64,000 bases of DNA from Pseudomonas frederiksbergensis. GTDB taxonomy: Bacteria > Pseudomonadota > Gammaproteobacteria > Pseudomonadales > Pseudomonadaceae. The translations under genes and the position numbers were made by a program. The notes under the pieces were generated by a model. It worked only from the letters and a program-made list of their open reading frames with translations. It ran no database searches and was not told where the DNA came from. Positions 37,883 through 45,033 of this stretch are shown piece after piece (positions within the stretch are counted from its first letter, which is position 1; each line of letters opens with the position of its first letter). Where the stretch lies: NCBI RefSeq assembly GCF_001952935.1, contig NZ_CP018319.1:3678001-3742000 (forward strand), read 5' to 3'.

Positions 37883-38557
37883 ATGAGCACCTTGCTGGCC
37901 CTGGACACCGCGACTGAAGCTTGCTCCGTTGCCTTGCTGCATGACGGCAAAGTCACGAGCCATTACGAGGTGATCCCGCGCCTGCATGCGCAGAAGCTGC
38001 TGCCGATGATTCAGCAGTTGCTGGCGGATGCCGGGACCACCCTGCAAGCGGTCGATGCCATCGCTTTCGGCCGTGGTCCGGGGGCGTTCACCGGCGTGCG
38101 GATCGCCATCGGCGTGGTGCAGGGGCTGGCGTTTGCGCTGGATCGCCCGGTATTGCCGGTGTCGAACCTGGCCGTGCTGGCGCAGCGGGCCTATCGCGAA
38201 CATGGCGTAAGCCAGGTTGCGGCCGCCATTGATGCGCGCATGGACGAAGTGTATTGGGGTTGCTATCGCGAAACGGCGGGGGAGATGCGGCTGGTCGGCA
38301 ATGAAGCAGTGCTGTCGCCGGAAGTGGCCGCATTGCCGGCGGACGCCAGCGGTGAGTGGTTTGGCGCCGGCACTGGCTGGGGTTATGCCGAGCGAATCGC
38401 CGTCAGCCTGACCGGGCAGGATGCGGGCATGTTGCCTCACGCTGAGGATCTGCTGACCCTGGCACGTTTTGCCTGGGCGCGGGGTGAGGCGATCGTGGCT
38501 GATGAGGCTCAGCCGGTGTACTTGCGCGATAAAGTCGCGACCCCCAAAGCACGATAA
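37883..38557 (+). CDS. tsaB: TsaB, tRNA t6A-modification partner
   Basis: A 224-residue ASKHA-fold protein that scaffolds TsaD and TsaE in making N6-threonylcarbamoyladenosine at position 37 of ANN-reading tRNAs. The N-terminal LLALDTATEACSVALLHDGK and FGRGPGAFTGVRIAIGVVQG are typical of the YeaZ/TsaB family. The start at 37883 (MSTLLALDT) is chosen over a frame 20 residues longer that runs into the adk terminator. Length equals other Pseudomonas TsaB proteins. Confidence 0.94.
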   Translation: MSTLLALDTATEACSVALLHDGKVTSHYEVIPRLHAQKLLPMIQQLLADAGTTLQAVDAIAFGRGPGAFTGVRIAIGVVQGLAFALDRPVLPVSNLAVLAQRAYREHGVSQVAAAIDARMDEVYWGCYRETAGEMRLVGNEAVLSPEVAALPADASGEWFGAGTGWGYAERIAVSLTGQDAGMLPHAEDLLTLARFAWARGEAIVADEAQPVYLRDKVATPKAR

Positions 38558-38571
38558 TCCGCATTGCTTTA

Positions 38572-38690
38572 GTGGCGAGGGAGCTTGCTCCCGCTGGGCT
38601 GCGAAGCGGCCCCAATCGTAGGCAAGTACACCCCCGCCGTCTGATTTTACGACTGCTTCGCAGCCGAGCGGGAGCAAGCTCCCTCGCCAC
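38572..38690. repeat. Inverted repeat of the GGGAGCAAGCTCCCTCGCC family
   Basis: Two 36-nt arms beginning GTGGCGAGGGAGCTTGCTCC are inverted copies with one mismatch and enclose a loop of about 47 nt. Each arm is itself a palindrome (GGGAGCTTGCTCCC). This is a third palindrome family, distinct from the REP and GATCGTTCCC types. The 278-bp gap holds nothing else I recognise. Confidence 0.88.
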
Positions 38691-38835
38691 AATGTGTACC
38701 AACGCAGCCAATCGTCGTTTTATATCCCCCAGCTTTTAAACCTTTTCCATTTTCTGTGTTCTAGTTATCACTCGGCGGTTTGCGAAGCGGGCTATGCGCC
38801 ACTAAACTGCCATCATTGATACCGGACATGTACTC

Positions 38836-39141
38836 ATGCGTATAGACGGCGTTCCCTCTCAGTCCTACCCCATCAAGCGCAAGCCTCGCAAAGGCCCCGT
38901 GGCGGATGACGACTACGTCGATATCGACGGCGAGCAGGAAATTCCATCCGAAGAGCAAATGGCCGCCCGCGCCGCCAAGGCTTCTGCGCAACGCTTGAGT
39001 AATCTCCCCGCCCGTCAACAAGACATGCTTTATCACCGTGCCATGAGCAGCAGTGTCGCCAAGGCCCTGGCCAGCTACCTGAGCACCGCCGGTTTTGTCG
39101 ATTGGGATTCGGATGTGCTGGGCCTCGACCTGTACATCTGA
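38836..39141 (+). CDS. Small conserved hypothetical protein
   Basis: A 101-residue, charged, soluble protein. The first third is basic and proline-containing (MRIDGVPSQSYPIKRKPRKG), then acidic (DDDYVDIDGEQE), then helical (AARAAKASAQRLSNLPARQQ), ending WDSDVLGLDLYI. No family is recognised. Its stop overlaps the start of the DUF72 gene (TGATG), so the two are translationally coupled. It is the first of a four-gene string reading rightward. Confidence 0.7.
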   Translation: MRIDGVPSQSYPIKRKPRKGPVADDDYVDIDGEQEIPSEEQMAARAAKASAQRLSNLPARQQDMLYHRAMSSSVAKALASYLSTAGFVDWDSDVLGLDLYI

Positions 39142-40001
39142 TGCAGTTGCCTTACTACCTGGGCTGTCCGTCCTGGAGTGAAAACGCCTGGCGCGATTAC
39201 CTGTATCCGCAAGACGCAAAACCCACCGAATTTCTGAATCTCTATTCCCAGGTTTTCAACGCCGTTGAAGGCAACACGACCTTCTACGCGAGCCCGGCTG
39301 CGACCACCGTGCAGCGTTGGGCCGAGACTATGCCCGAACACTTTCGCTTCACTGCCAAGTTCCCCGGTGACATCAGCCACAGCGGTGACCTGCGCGAACA
39401 ATTGACCGCTGCCGAGACCTTCCTGCAATTGCTCAGCCCCCTCGGCGAACGGGTTTCACCGCTGTGGCTGCAACTGTCGAAAAGCTTCACGCCGCAGCGA
39501 CTGTCGGAACTTGCCGGTTTTATTGATGCGGTGGACCGGCCTCTGGCGGTTGAAGTGCGGCATGACGAGTTCTTCGCCAAGGGCGATGCCGAGAGAATGC
39601 TCAATCGCCTGCTATTGGATCGCGGTGTCGAGCGTATCTGCCTCGATCCCCGCGCGCTGTTCAGCTGCACATCGACCGATCCCTCGGTACTACACGCCCA
39701 ATCGAAAAAGCCCCGGGTGCCACCCCGTCCGGCCGCCTTCACGCAATGTCCGCAGGTGCGTTTCATCGGCCATCCGCAGCTCGAGGCCAACGATCCGTTC
39801 CTGGTGCCGTGGGTCGAGAAAATCGCCGAATGGATCGAAGAGGGCCGTACGCCCTATATCTTCCTGCACACTGCCGACAACCTGCTGGCCGCCAAACTGG
39901 CGCAACGCTTTCACGCAAAGCTGATGCTACGTTTGCCTGGCCTGCCGCCGCTGCCTGAGCTATACAGAGAACCCGCTGCCGAGCAACTTGACCTGCTCTG
40001 A
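39141..40001 (+). CDS. DUF72/YecE family protein
   Basis: A 286-residue TIM-barrel-like protein of the DUF72 family, whose function is unknown. Family marks are YYLGCPSWSENAWRDYLYPQ at the start, YSQVFNAVEGNTTFYA near residue 37, FRFTAKFPGDISHS near 75 and VEVRHDEFF near 150. The ATG at 39141 shares a base with the upstream stop; a 13-residue longer frame lies inside the preceding gene. It is cytoplasmic. Confidence 0.88.
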   Translation: MQLPYYLGCPSWSENAWRDYLYPQDAKPTEFLNLYSQVFNAVEGNTTFYASPAATTVQRWAETMPEHFRFTAKFPGDISHSGDLREQLTAAETFLQLLSPLGERVSPLWLQLSKSFTPQRLSELAGFIDAVDRPLAVEVRHDEFFAKGDAERMLNRLLLDRGVERICLDPRALFSCTSTDPSVLHAQSKKPRVPPRPAAFTQCPQVRFIGHPQLEANDPFLVPWVEKIAEWIEEGRTPYIFLHTADNLLAAKLAQRFHAKLMLRLPGLPPLPELYREPAAEQLDLL

Positions 40002-40035
40002 AGCGGATTCCCTGTCCTTTTCAGGAGCCTGCCAA

Positions 40036-40857
40036 ATGGATGCGCAAACCCTTCGAGCCCAAGCGTTCAAAGCACTGCACGAACGCGCAGGGGCTTTTGT
40101 CATTCCCAACCCGTGGGATGCCGGCTCGGCGAAGATGCTCGCCAGCCTTGGTTTCGAAGCGCTGGCGACCACCAGCGCCGGATACGCTTTTTCCAACGCC
40201 CGCCCCGATGGCGGGCTGACGCTGGACGACACCCTGGCCAACGTTCGGGCGATTGTCGCGGCAACTGATCTGCCCGTCGCCGTCGATCTGGAAAACGGCT
40301 TCGCTGACGATCCCGCCGAATGCGCACAGAGCATTTTGCGTGCGGCAGAGGCCGGTGCAGTCGGCGGCTCTATCGAAGATGCCACCGGCCGTGAAGACGC
40401 GCCGATCTACTGTTTCGAGCACGCTGTCGCGCGCATCGAGGCTGCCGTGGCCGCCGCTCGCAGCTTGCCGTTCCCGTTCATGCTCACAGCCCGAGCGGAA
40501 AACTTTCTGCACGGCAATCCTGATCTCGCCGATACCATTCGCCGCTTGCAGGCATTTGCCGAAGCGGGTGCCGACGTGCTTTATGCGCCGGGGCTGCGCA
40601 GCGCTGAAGACGTGTTGGCGGTGGTCCGTGCCGTGGCGCCGAAACCGGTCAATGTGTTGATGTCTGGCGGACTGAAATTGACGGTCGAGCAGCTGAGCGA
40701 AATGGGCGTCAAACGCATCAGCGTCGGTTCGGCACTGGCCTTGGCCGCCTATGGCGAGTTTTTCCGCGCTGCCGAAGAGATCAAGACGTCGGGCACGTTC
40801 GGGTTCACGTCGCGGTCCATGCCGTACGCCCAGGCCAATCAATTGTTCAAAGGCTGA
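40036..40857 (+). CDS. Isocitrate lyase/PEP mutase superfamily protein
   Basis: A 273-residue member of the isocitrate lyase/PEP mutase superfamily. The barrel shows NPWDAGSAKMLASLGFEALA and TTSAGYAFS, magnesium-binding acidic residues in VAVDLENGFADDP, and SIEDATGREDAPIY. The KKCGH-type loop with the catalytic cysteine of isocitrate and methylisocitrate lyases is absent, so a C-C lyase of that kind is unlikely; oxaloacetate- or PEP-mutase-like chemistry is possible. AGGAG stands 9 nt before the ATG. The reaction is not determinable here. Confidence 0.82.
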   Translation: MDAQTLRAQAFKALHERAGAFVIPNPWDAGSAKMLASLGFEALATTSAGYAFSNARPDGGLTLDDTLANVRAIVAATDLPVAVDLENGFADDPAECAQSILRAAEAGAVGGSIEDATGREDAPIYCFEHAVARIEAAVAAARSLPFPFMLTARAENFLHGNPDLADTIRRLQAFAEAGADVLYAPGLRSAEDVLAVVRAVAPKPVNVLMSGGLKLTVEQLSEMGVKRISVGSALALAAYGEFFRAAEEIKTSGTFGFTSRSMPYAQANQLFKG

Positions 40858-40859
40858 CG

Positions 40860-41555
40860 ATGCGGTTTCGATGGTGGCTGCTGTTGATGCTGTTGATCAT
40901 CGGCACGGCGGCCGTGAGCGTCTGGCGCGGCTGGGTCTCAGTGCCGGCGCAGTGGAATCCCTGGGCACCGCTGGACGTGAAGGCCGCGCCCAATTTTCTG
41001 ACCCGCTACAAACTGATGCGCCTGCGCAATGATCAGCAGTTGTGCGATCAAGCCCTGAGCAGCTCCGGATTACGCGTAACCCATCAGGCCGACAGCCCCG
41101 ACGCGACGTGCCCGTTGGTCAACACCTTGCGTGTGCAAGGCGGCGAGGTGGCGCTGAGCAGCAGTTTCCTCGCCAGTTGCCGCCTGGCGGTGTCGTTCGC
41201 CCTGTTCGAACACCACGCCCTGCAACCCGCCGCACAAGCGGTCTACGGCCAAGCGGTCACGCGAGTCGACCATCTCGGCAGCTTTGCCTGTCGCAACGTC
41301 TACAGCCGCGAGAACGGCAGGCGCAGCCAGCATGCCAGCGCTGATGCGCTGGATATCGCCGGTTTTCGCTTGGCCGATGGCCGCACCATCAACGTGCTCA
41401 AGGATTGGCCGAAGGATAATCAGGACGCGCGGTTTTTACGTCAGGTCCGCGATGGCGCCTGCGACATGTTCAGTGTGGTCTTGAGTCCGGATTACAACGC
41501 CGCCCACCGCAATCACTTTCATGTGGATGTCGGGCCGTGGTGGGTGTGTCGCTGA
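40860..41555 (+). CDS. Extensin-like family protein, membrane-anchored
   Basis: A 231-residue protein with one N-terminal membrane helix (residues 5-21, WWLLLMLLIIGTAAVSVW) followed by a periplasmic extensin-like C-terminal domain. The signatures are SQHASADALDIAGF and HRNHFHVD near the end, a histidine/aspartate arrangement recalling zinc D-Ala-D-Ala peptidases of the M15/LAS group, plus four cysteines that could form disulfides. A cell-wall role is plausible but unproven. Its ATG is two bases after the previous stop, so it is cotranscribed. Confidence 0.83.
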   Translation: MRFRWWLLLMLLIIGTAAVSVWRGWVSVPAQWNPWAPLDVKAAPNFLTRYKLMRLRNDQQLCDQALSSSGLRVTHQADSPDATCPLVNTLRVQGGEVALSSSFLASCRLAVSFALFEHHALQPAAQAVYGQAVTRVDHLGSFACRNVYSRENGRRSQHASADALDIAGFRLADGRTINVLKDWPKDNQDARFLRQVRDGACDMFSVVLSPDYNAAHRNHFHVDVGPWWVCR

Positions 41556-41572
41556 GGGCTTGTTATTGAAAG

Positions 41573-42193
41573 TCAGGCGGCGATGCGCAGGTTTTGCAGG
41601 ACGATCGGGCGAGCCCAGCCGTTATCGAAATCGAGTTGTTTCTGTTGTTCCACCAGCTCTTCGGGCGAGAACGGCGGGAAGGGCTTGTCCAGCAGATCGA
41701 GTTCGAATTCGGCGATTGGCAGGTGCAGCGCACGCGGTTGTGGCGCCGGACCTGCTTGCGGCACAGGCTGACCTGCGGTGAGCACGATCGGGCGGACCCA
41801 ACTGCTTTCGAAGTCCTGTTGTTTCTGCTGAGCGACGATTTCTTGCGGCGGGAACGGTGGGAAAGGTTTGTCGGCCAGGTCCATTTCGAACTCGGCAATC
41901 GGCAGGAACAGTGGCTCGGGCGGGCGGACCTCGGTTTCTTTCACATCGCATTCGCGTTGGGAAATGATGTGCGCCAGCAGTTCGCTGCCAACGGTGGGTT
42001 CGACCGGGCTGTCGAGATCGACCGGTGGAAAGTTGAGAGAAGCCGGTACGACATCGCCCGACTGATCGGCCAGGGCCTGGGCAAAAAAATCTTGCCACAG
42101 GTGACTGACGCCGCTCAGTGCTTGGGAGTTTCGTAGGCCAAAATCGCCGTGTCGCGAAATGTAGCCTATCGATGTGCGTTGAATGTCTGACAT
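41573..42193 (-). CDS. Uncharacterised protein with a duplicated 47-residue module
   Basis: A 206-residue soluble protein without a recognised family. Residues 92-138 and 153-199 are copies of one module, about 70% identical by my count, each running LPIAEFE.DL.DKPFPPF, then QQKQ.DF, and ending W.RPIVL. The N-terminal 90 residues are unlike the modules and include HLWQDFFAQALADQS. The repeated DKPFPPF and RPIVL ends suggest a paired peptide-like binding surface. It converges with the extensin-like gene (17-nt gap) and diverges from rsmJ. A weak GAGAG precedes the ATG. Confidence 0.75.
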   Translation of the reverse strand: MSDIQRTSIGYISRHGDFGLRNSQALSGVSHLWQDFFAQALADQSGDVVPASLNFPPVDLDSPVEPTVGSELLAHIISQRECDVKETEVRPPEPLFLPIAEFEMDLADKPFPPFPPQEIVAQQKQQDFESSWVRPIVLTAGQPVPQAGPAPQPRALHLPIAEFELDLLDKPFPPFSPEELVEQQKQLDFDNGWARPIVLQNLRIAA

Positions 42194-42286
42194 TTCTCTC
42201 GGTCGACGCTCAGCTCTGGCAAAATGCTCGATAGTTTTGTTATCGGCCGTTTTTGCCGATCATTAATTTTTTGAGCGTGTTTTCTC

Positions 42287-43069
42287 ATGATTGAGCAACC
42301 TGCGGCCTGCCGCATCCACGTCGAGGCCCTGGCCGCGACTTTTCAGCCACAGGCCGAACAATGGGCCGAGCGCCTGGGTTTGCCGATGCAGGTGGATGAC
42401 GGTGAGTTCGCCTTGCAGGTCGGCGACCAGGGGTTGCAGCTGCAGCAACTGGGCCCGGACGCGCCGGGGCCGGTGCGGGTGGACTTTGTCGAGGGCGGTG
42501 CGGCCCATCGCCGCTTGTACGGCGGCGGCAGCGGTCAGATGATCGCCAAGGCTGTCGGGGTTGCCCAAGGCGTGCGTCCGCGCGTGCTGGATGCCACGGC
42601 GGGGCTGGGCAAAGATGCGTTCGTGCTGGCGAGCCTGGGCTGCGAGATGAGCCTGATCGAGCGTCAGCCGCTGATTGGCGCGTTGCTTGAAGATGGCCTG
42701 GCGCGCGGCGCGGAGGACTTTGAGGTGGCGCCGATCGTGGCGCGGATGCGCTTGCTCAAGGGCAATTCGATCGAGGTGATGCGCAATTGGGAAGGCGAGC
42801 CGCCACAGGTGATCTACCTCGACCCGATGTTTCCCCATCGTGAGAAAACCGCCTTGGTGAAGAAGGAAATGCGCCTGTTCCGGCCGCTGGTAGGTGATGA
42901 TCCGGATGCGCCTGCGCTGCTCGAAGCGGCGTTGGCGTTGGCCAGCCACCGGGTGGTGGTCAAGCGCCCGCGCAAGGCGCCCTGCATCGAAGGGCCGAAG
43001 CCGAGTCATGCGCTGGACGGTAAATCCAGCCGGTATGACATTTATCCGAAGAAAGCGCTGAAGCCTTAA
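42287..43069 (+). CDS. rsmJ: RsmJ, 16S rRNA m2G1516 methyltransferase
   Basis: A 260-residue SAM-dependent methyltransferase that modifies G1516 of 16S rRNA. The SAM site is [19 protein letters not shown] near residue 100, the acidic residue lies in [15 protein letters not shown], and the catalytic-loop equivalent is [13 protein letters not shown] near 185. YDIYPKKAL closes the chain as in other RsmJ proteins. A REP doublet follows the stop by 13 nt. Confidence 0.93.
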   Translation: MIEQPAACRIHVEALAATFQPQAEQWAERLGLPMQVDDGEFALQVGDQGLQLQQLGPDAPGPVRVDFVEGGAAHRRLYGGGSGQMIAKAVGVAQGVRPRVLDATAGLGKDAFVLASLGCEMSLIERQPLIGALLEDGLARGAEDFEVAPIVARMRLLKGNSIEVMRNWEGEPPQVIYLDPMFPHREKTALVKKEMRLFRPLVGDDPDAPALLEAALALASHRVVVKRPRKAPCIEGPKPSHALDGKSSRYDIYPKKALKP

Positions 43070-43082
43070 GATCGCGTCGCCC

Positions 43083-43162
43083 CCTTCGCGAGCAAGCCCG
43101 CTCCCACAGCGGTCCTACGGTGTCGCATAGATCCAGTGTGGGAGCGGGCTTGCTCGCGAAGG
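43083..43162. repeat. REP/REPIN doublet
   Basis: CCTTCGCGAGCAAGCCCGCT and its inverted copy, almost perfectly complementary, enclose a loop of about 25 nt. The element lies between the convergent rsmJ and mexL-like genes. Confidence 0.9.
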
Positions 43163-43196
43163 CGTCCGCCCAAACACTGCAAAATGATCAGGCTGG

Positions 43197-43832
43197 CTAA
43201 GGCCGATACGCCCGCATAAACAACGCCACCACTTCCTGCACATGACTCTCGGCCGCATCCCCGATCAGCGGTTCGCCACAACCATAAAGCAGCCTGAAAT
43301 TCCCCGCCCCCTTGAGCAGGCAGAAGAAATGCTCGGCCGCATTGCGCGGTTTGTCGATGCTCAGCGCGCCGCTGTGATCAACCTTGCTCAGCAACCGCTC
43401 CATGCCTTGCAGCATGCGCTCAGGCCCGGCCTCGAAGAAGATCAGCGAGAGTTTCGGGTCCTGGCTGCCCAGCGTCATCATCAGCCGATGCAGGTTGACC
43501 GATTCGTCGCTGTTGATCAGCTGATGAAAGCCGCGCGCGATGTTCAACAGCACCGTTTCTACGGCAACGCCGTCCGGCAATTCGAAAAACAGCGTCGGCA
43601 ATTGCTCTTCGCACTTGGCCATCACAGCGGCGGAGAACAGCGTCTCCTTGTCGTTGAAATGGCTGTAGACCGTCAGCTTCGACACACCGGCCTCGGCCGC
43701 GACGGCGTCCATGCTGGTATTCGCATAACCCTTGCTCAGAAACAGAATTTTCGCCGCATCGAGGATTGCCTGGCGCTTGGCCAGATCCTTGGGACGGCCC
43801 GGACCGTTGGGTGCTGGGAGATTGTTCGACAT
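43197..43832 (-). CDS. mexL: MexL-like TetR repressor of mexJK
   Basis: A 211-residue TetR-family regulator that is divergent from the efflux genes. The DNA-binding domain (about 18-65) reads RQAILDAAKILFLSKGYANT and VAAEAGVSKLTVYSHFNDKE. The rest is the helical ligand domain. Position, family and partner genes match P. aeruginosa MexL, which represses mexJK and itself. The shared 94-bp promoter region contains dyads suited to it. Orthology is inferred from gene order rather than alignment. Confidence 0.85.
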   Translation of the reverse strand: MSNNLPAPNGPGRPKDLAKRQAILDAAKILFLSKGYANTSMDAVAAEAGVSKLTVYSHFNDKETLFSAAVMAKCEEQLPTLFFELPDGVAVETVLLNIARGFHQLINSDESVNLHRLMMTLGSQDPKLSLIFFEAGPERMLQGMERLLSKVDHSGALSIDKPRNAAEHFFCLLKGAGNFRLLYGCGEPLIGDAAESHVQEVVALFMRAYRP

Positions 43833-43844
43833 TCTTCGCTTTTA

Positions 43845-43892
43845 ATACTGGACTGGTGAGTTTGCTATTAATAACATACCGCCCAGTATAAT
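43845..43892. promoter_or_regulatory. mexL-mexJ divergent promoter and operator region
   Basis: ATACTGG (43845-43851) and CCAGTAT (43883-43889) are inverted copies that bracket an AT-rich TATTAATA palindrome. TATAAT at 43887-43892 with TTGCTA at 43862-43867 (19-nt spacer) could be the mexJ promoter, so a repressor on the dyad would cover the -10 box. Confidence 0.5.
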
Positions 43893-43926
43893 TATTCCAA
43901 GCACCATTAGCGAAAGGTCCTTCACC

Positions 43927-45027
43927 ATGTTCCGCTATGCCTTGCCCCTCGCGTTGCCAGTCAGCCTGGCGTTTTTATTGTCTGCGTGTGGTCACGAAGA
44001 GGCGCCTCAAGTCACCGTTCGTCCGGCCATGGTCGTGCAGCCAGAGCCGTCATCCCAGGCGATGGAGAGTTTTCCGGGTGAAGTCCGGGCAAGGTATGAG
44101 CCGGAGCTGGCGTTTCGCATTGGCGGTAAGGTCAGTCGACGACTGGTCGAAGAGGGGCAGCGGGTCAAGGCCGACCAGCCTCTGGCGGAGCTCGATCCGC
44201 AGGACGTGCGCCTGCAACTGGAAGCCACCCGCGCCCAGGTCGCCGCTGCCGAGGCCAACCTGAGCCTGGTGCGCGCCGAACGTGACCGCTACAAGACCCT
44301 GATGGAACGTCAGATGGTCAGCCGTTCGCAGTACGACAATGCCGAAAACCTTTACCGATCCGGTGAAGCCCGCCTCAAGCAAATCAAAGCCGAATTCAAC
44401 GTCTCGACCAACCAGGCCAGTTACGCCGTGCTGCGTGCGCCGCAAGATGGCGTGGTGGCGAAACGCTCGGTTGAAGTCGGGCAAGTCGTGGCGGCGGGGC
44501 AAACCGTATTTACCCTCGCCACCGATGGCGAGCGCGAAGTGTTGATCAGCTTGCCGGAACAAAGCTTTGGCCGCTTCAAGGTCGGTCAGCCAGTGTCGGT
44601 GGAACTCTGGACCCAACCCGACCAACGTTTCGCCGGGCGCATCCGTGAGCTGTCGCCCGCTGCCGACCCAAAATCGCGCACCTTTGCCGCCCGCATCGCC
44701 TTCACTGCCGGCAAGGTGCCTGCCGAACTCGGCCAGAGTGCCCGGGTGTTCGTTCAGACCTCCGATGTGGTGCCGCTGTCGGTGCCGCTTTCCGCGCTGA
44801 CTGCGGAAAACGGCGCGACCTACGTCTGGGTCGTCAATGCCAACAACACCCTGAAGAAAACCCCGGTGCGGGTCGGTGCCTTCGGCGAGAAAACCGTCCC
44901 GGTACTCGAAGGACTGAGCGCCAGCGACTGGGTAGTGGCCGCTGGCGTCCATGTGCTGCTGGAAGGGCAGCAGGTGCGTCCGGTGGATCGCTCCAACCGC
45001 GTGGTCAATCTGGCGGACAAGGAGTAA
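43927..45027 (+). CDS. mexJ: MexJ-like RND periplasmic adaptor lipoprotein
   Basis: A 366-residue membrane-fusion protein that links the RND pump to an outer-membrane channel. The lipobox is LLSAC with Cys21. The order barrel/lipoyl/helical hairpin/lipoyl is visible: RYEPELAFRIGGKVSRRLVE near 60, the hairpin at about 100-155 (LQLEATRAQVAAAEANLSLV), then RAPQDGVVAKRSVEVGQVV. Length matches MexJ (367). It ends 6 nt before mexK, whose ribosome site AAGGAG lies across the mexJ stop codon. No outer-membrane channel gene is nearby, so OprM or a TolC-like protein from elsewhere is presumably used. Confidence 0.88.
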   Translation: MFRYALPLALPVSLAFLLSACGHEEAPQVTVRPAMVVQPEPSSQAMESFPGEVRARYEPELAFRIGGKVSRRLVEEGQRVKADQPLAELDPQDVRLQLEATRAQVAAAEANLSLVRAERDRYKTLMERQMVSRSQYDNAENLYRSGEARLKQIKAEFNVSTNQASYAVLRAPQDGVVAKRSVEVGQVVAAGQTVFTLATDGEREVLISLPEQSFGRFKVGQPVSVELWTQPDQRFAGRIRELSPAADPKSRTFAARIAFTAGKVPAELGQSARVFVQTSDVVPLSVPLSALTAENGATYVWVVNANNTLKKTPVRVGAFGEKTVPVLEGLSASDWVVAAGVHVLLEGQQVRPVDRSNRVVNLADKE

Positions 45028-45033
45028 TCCCCG

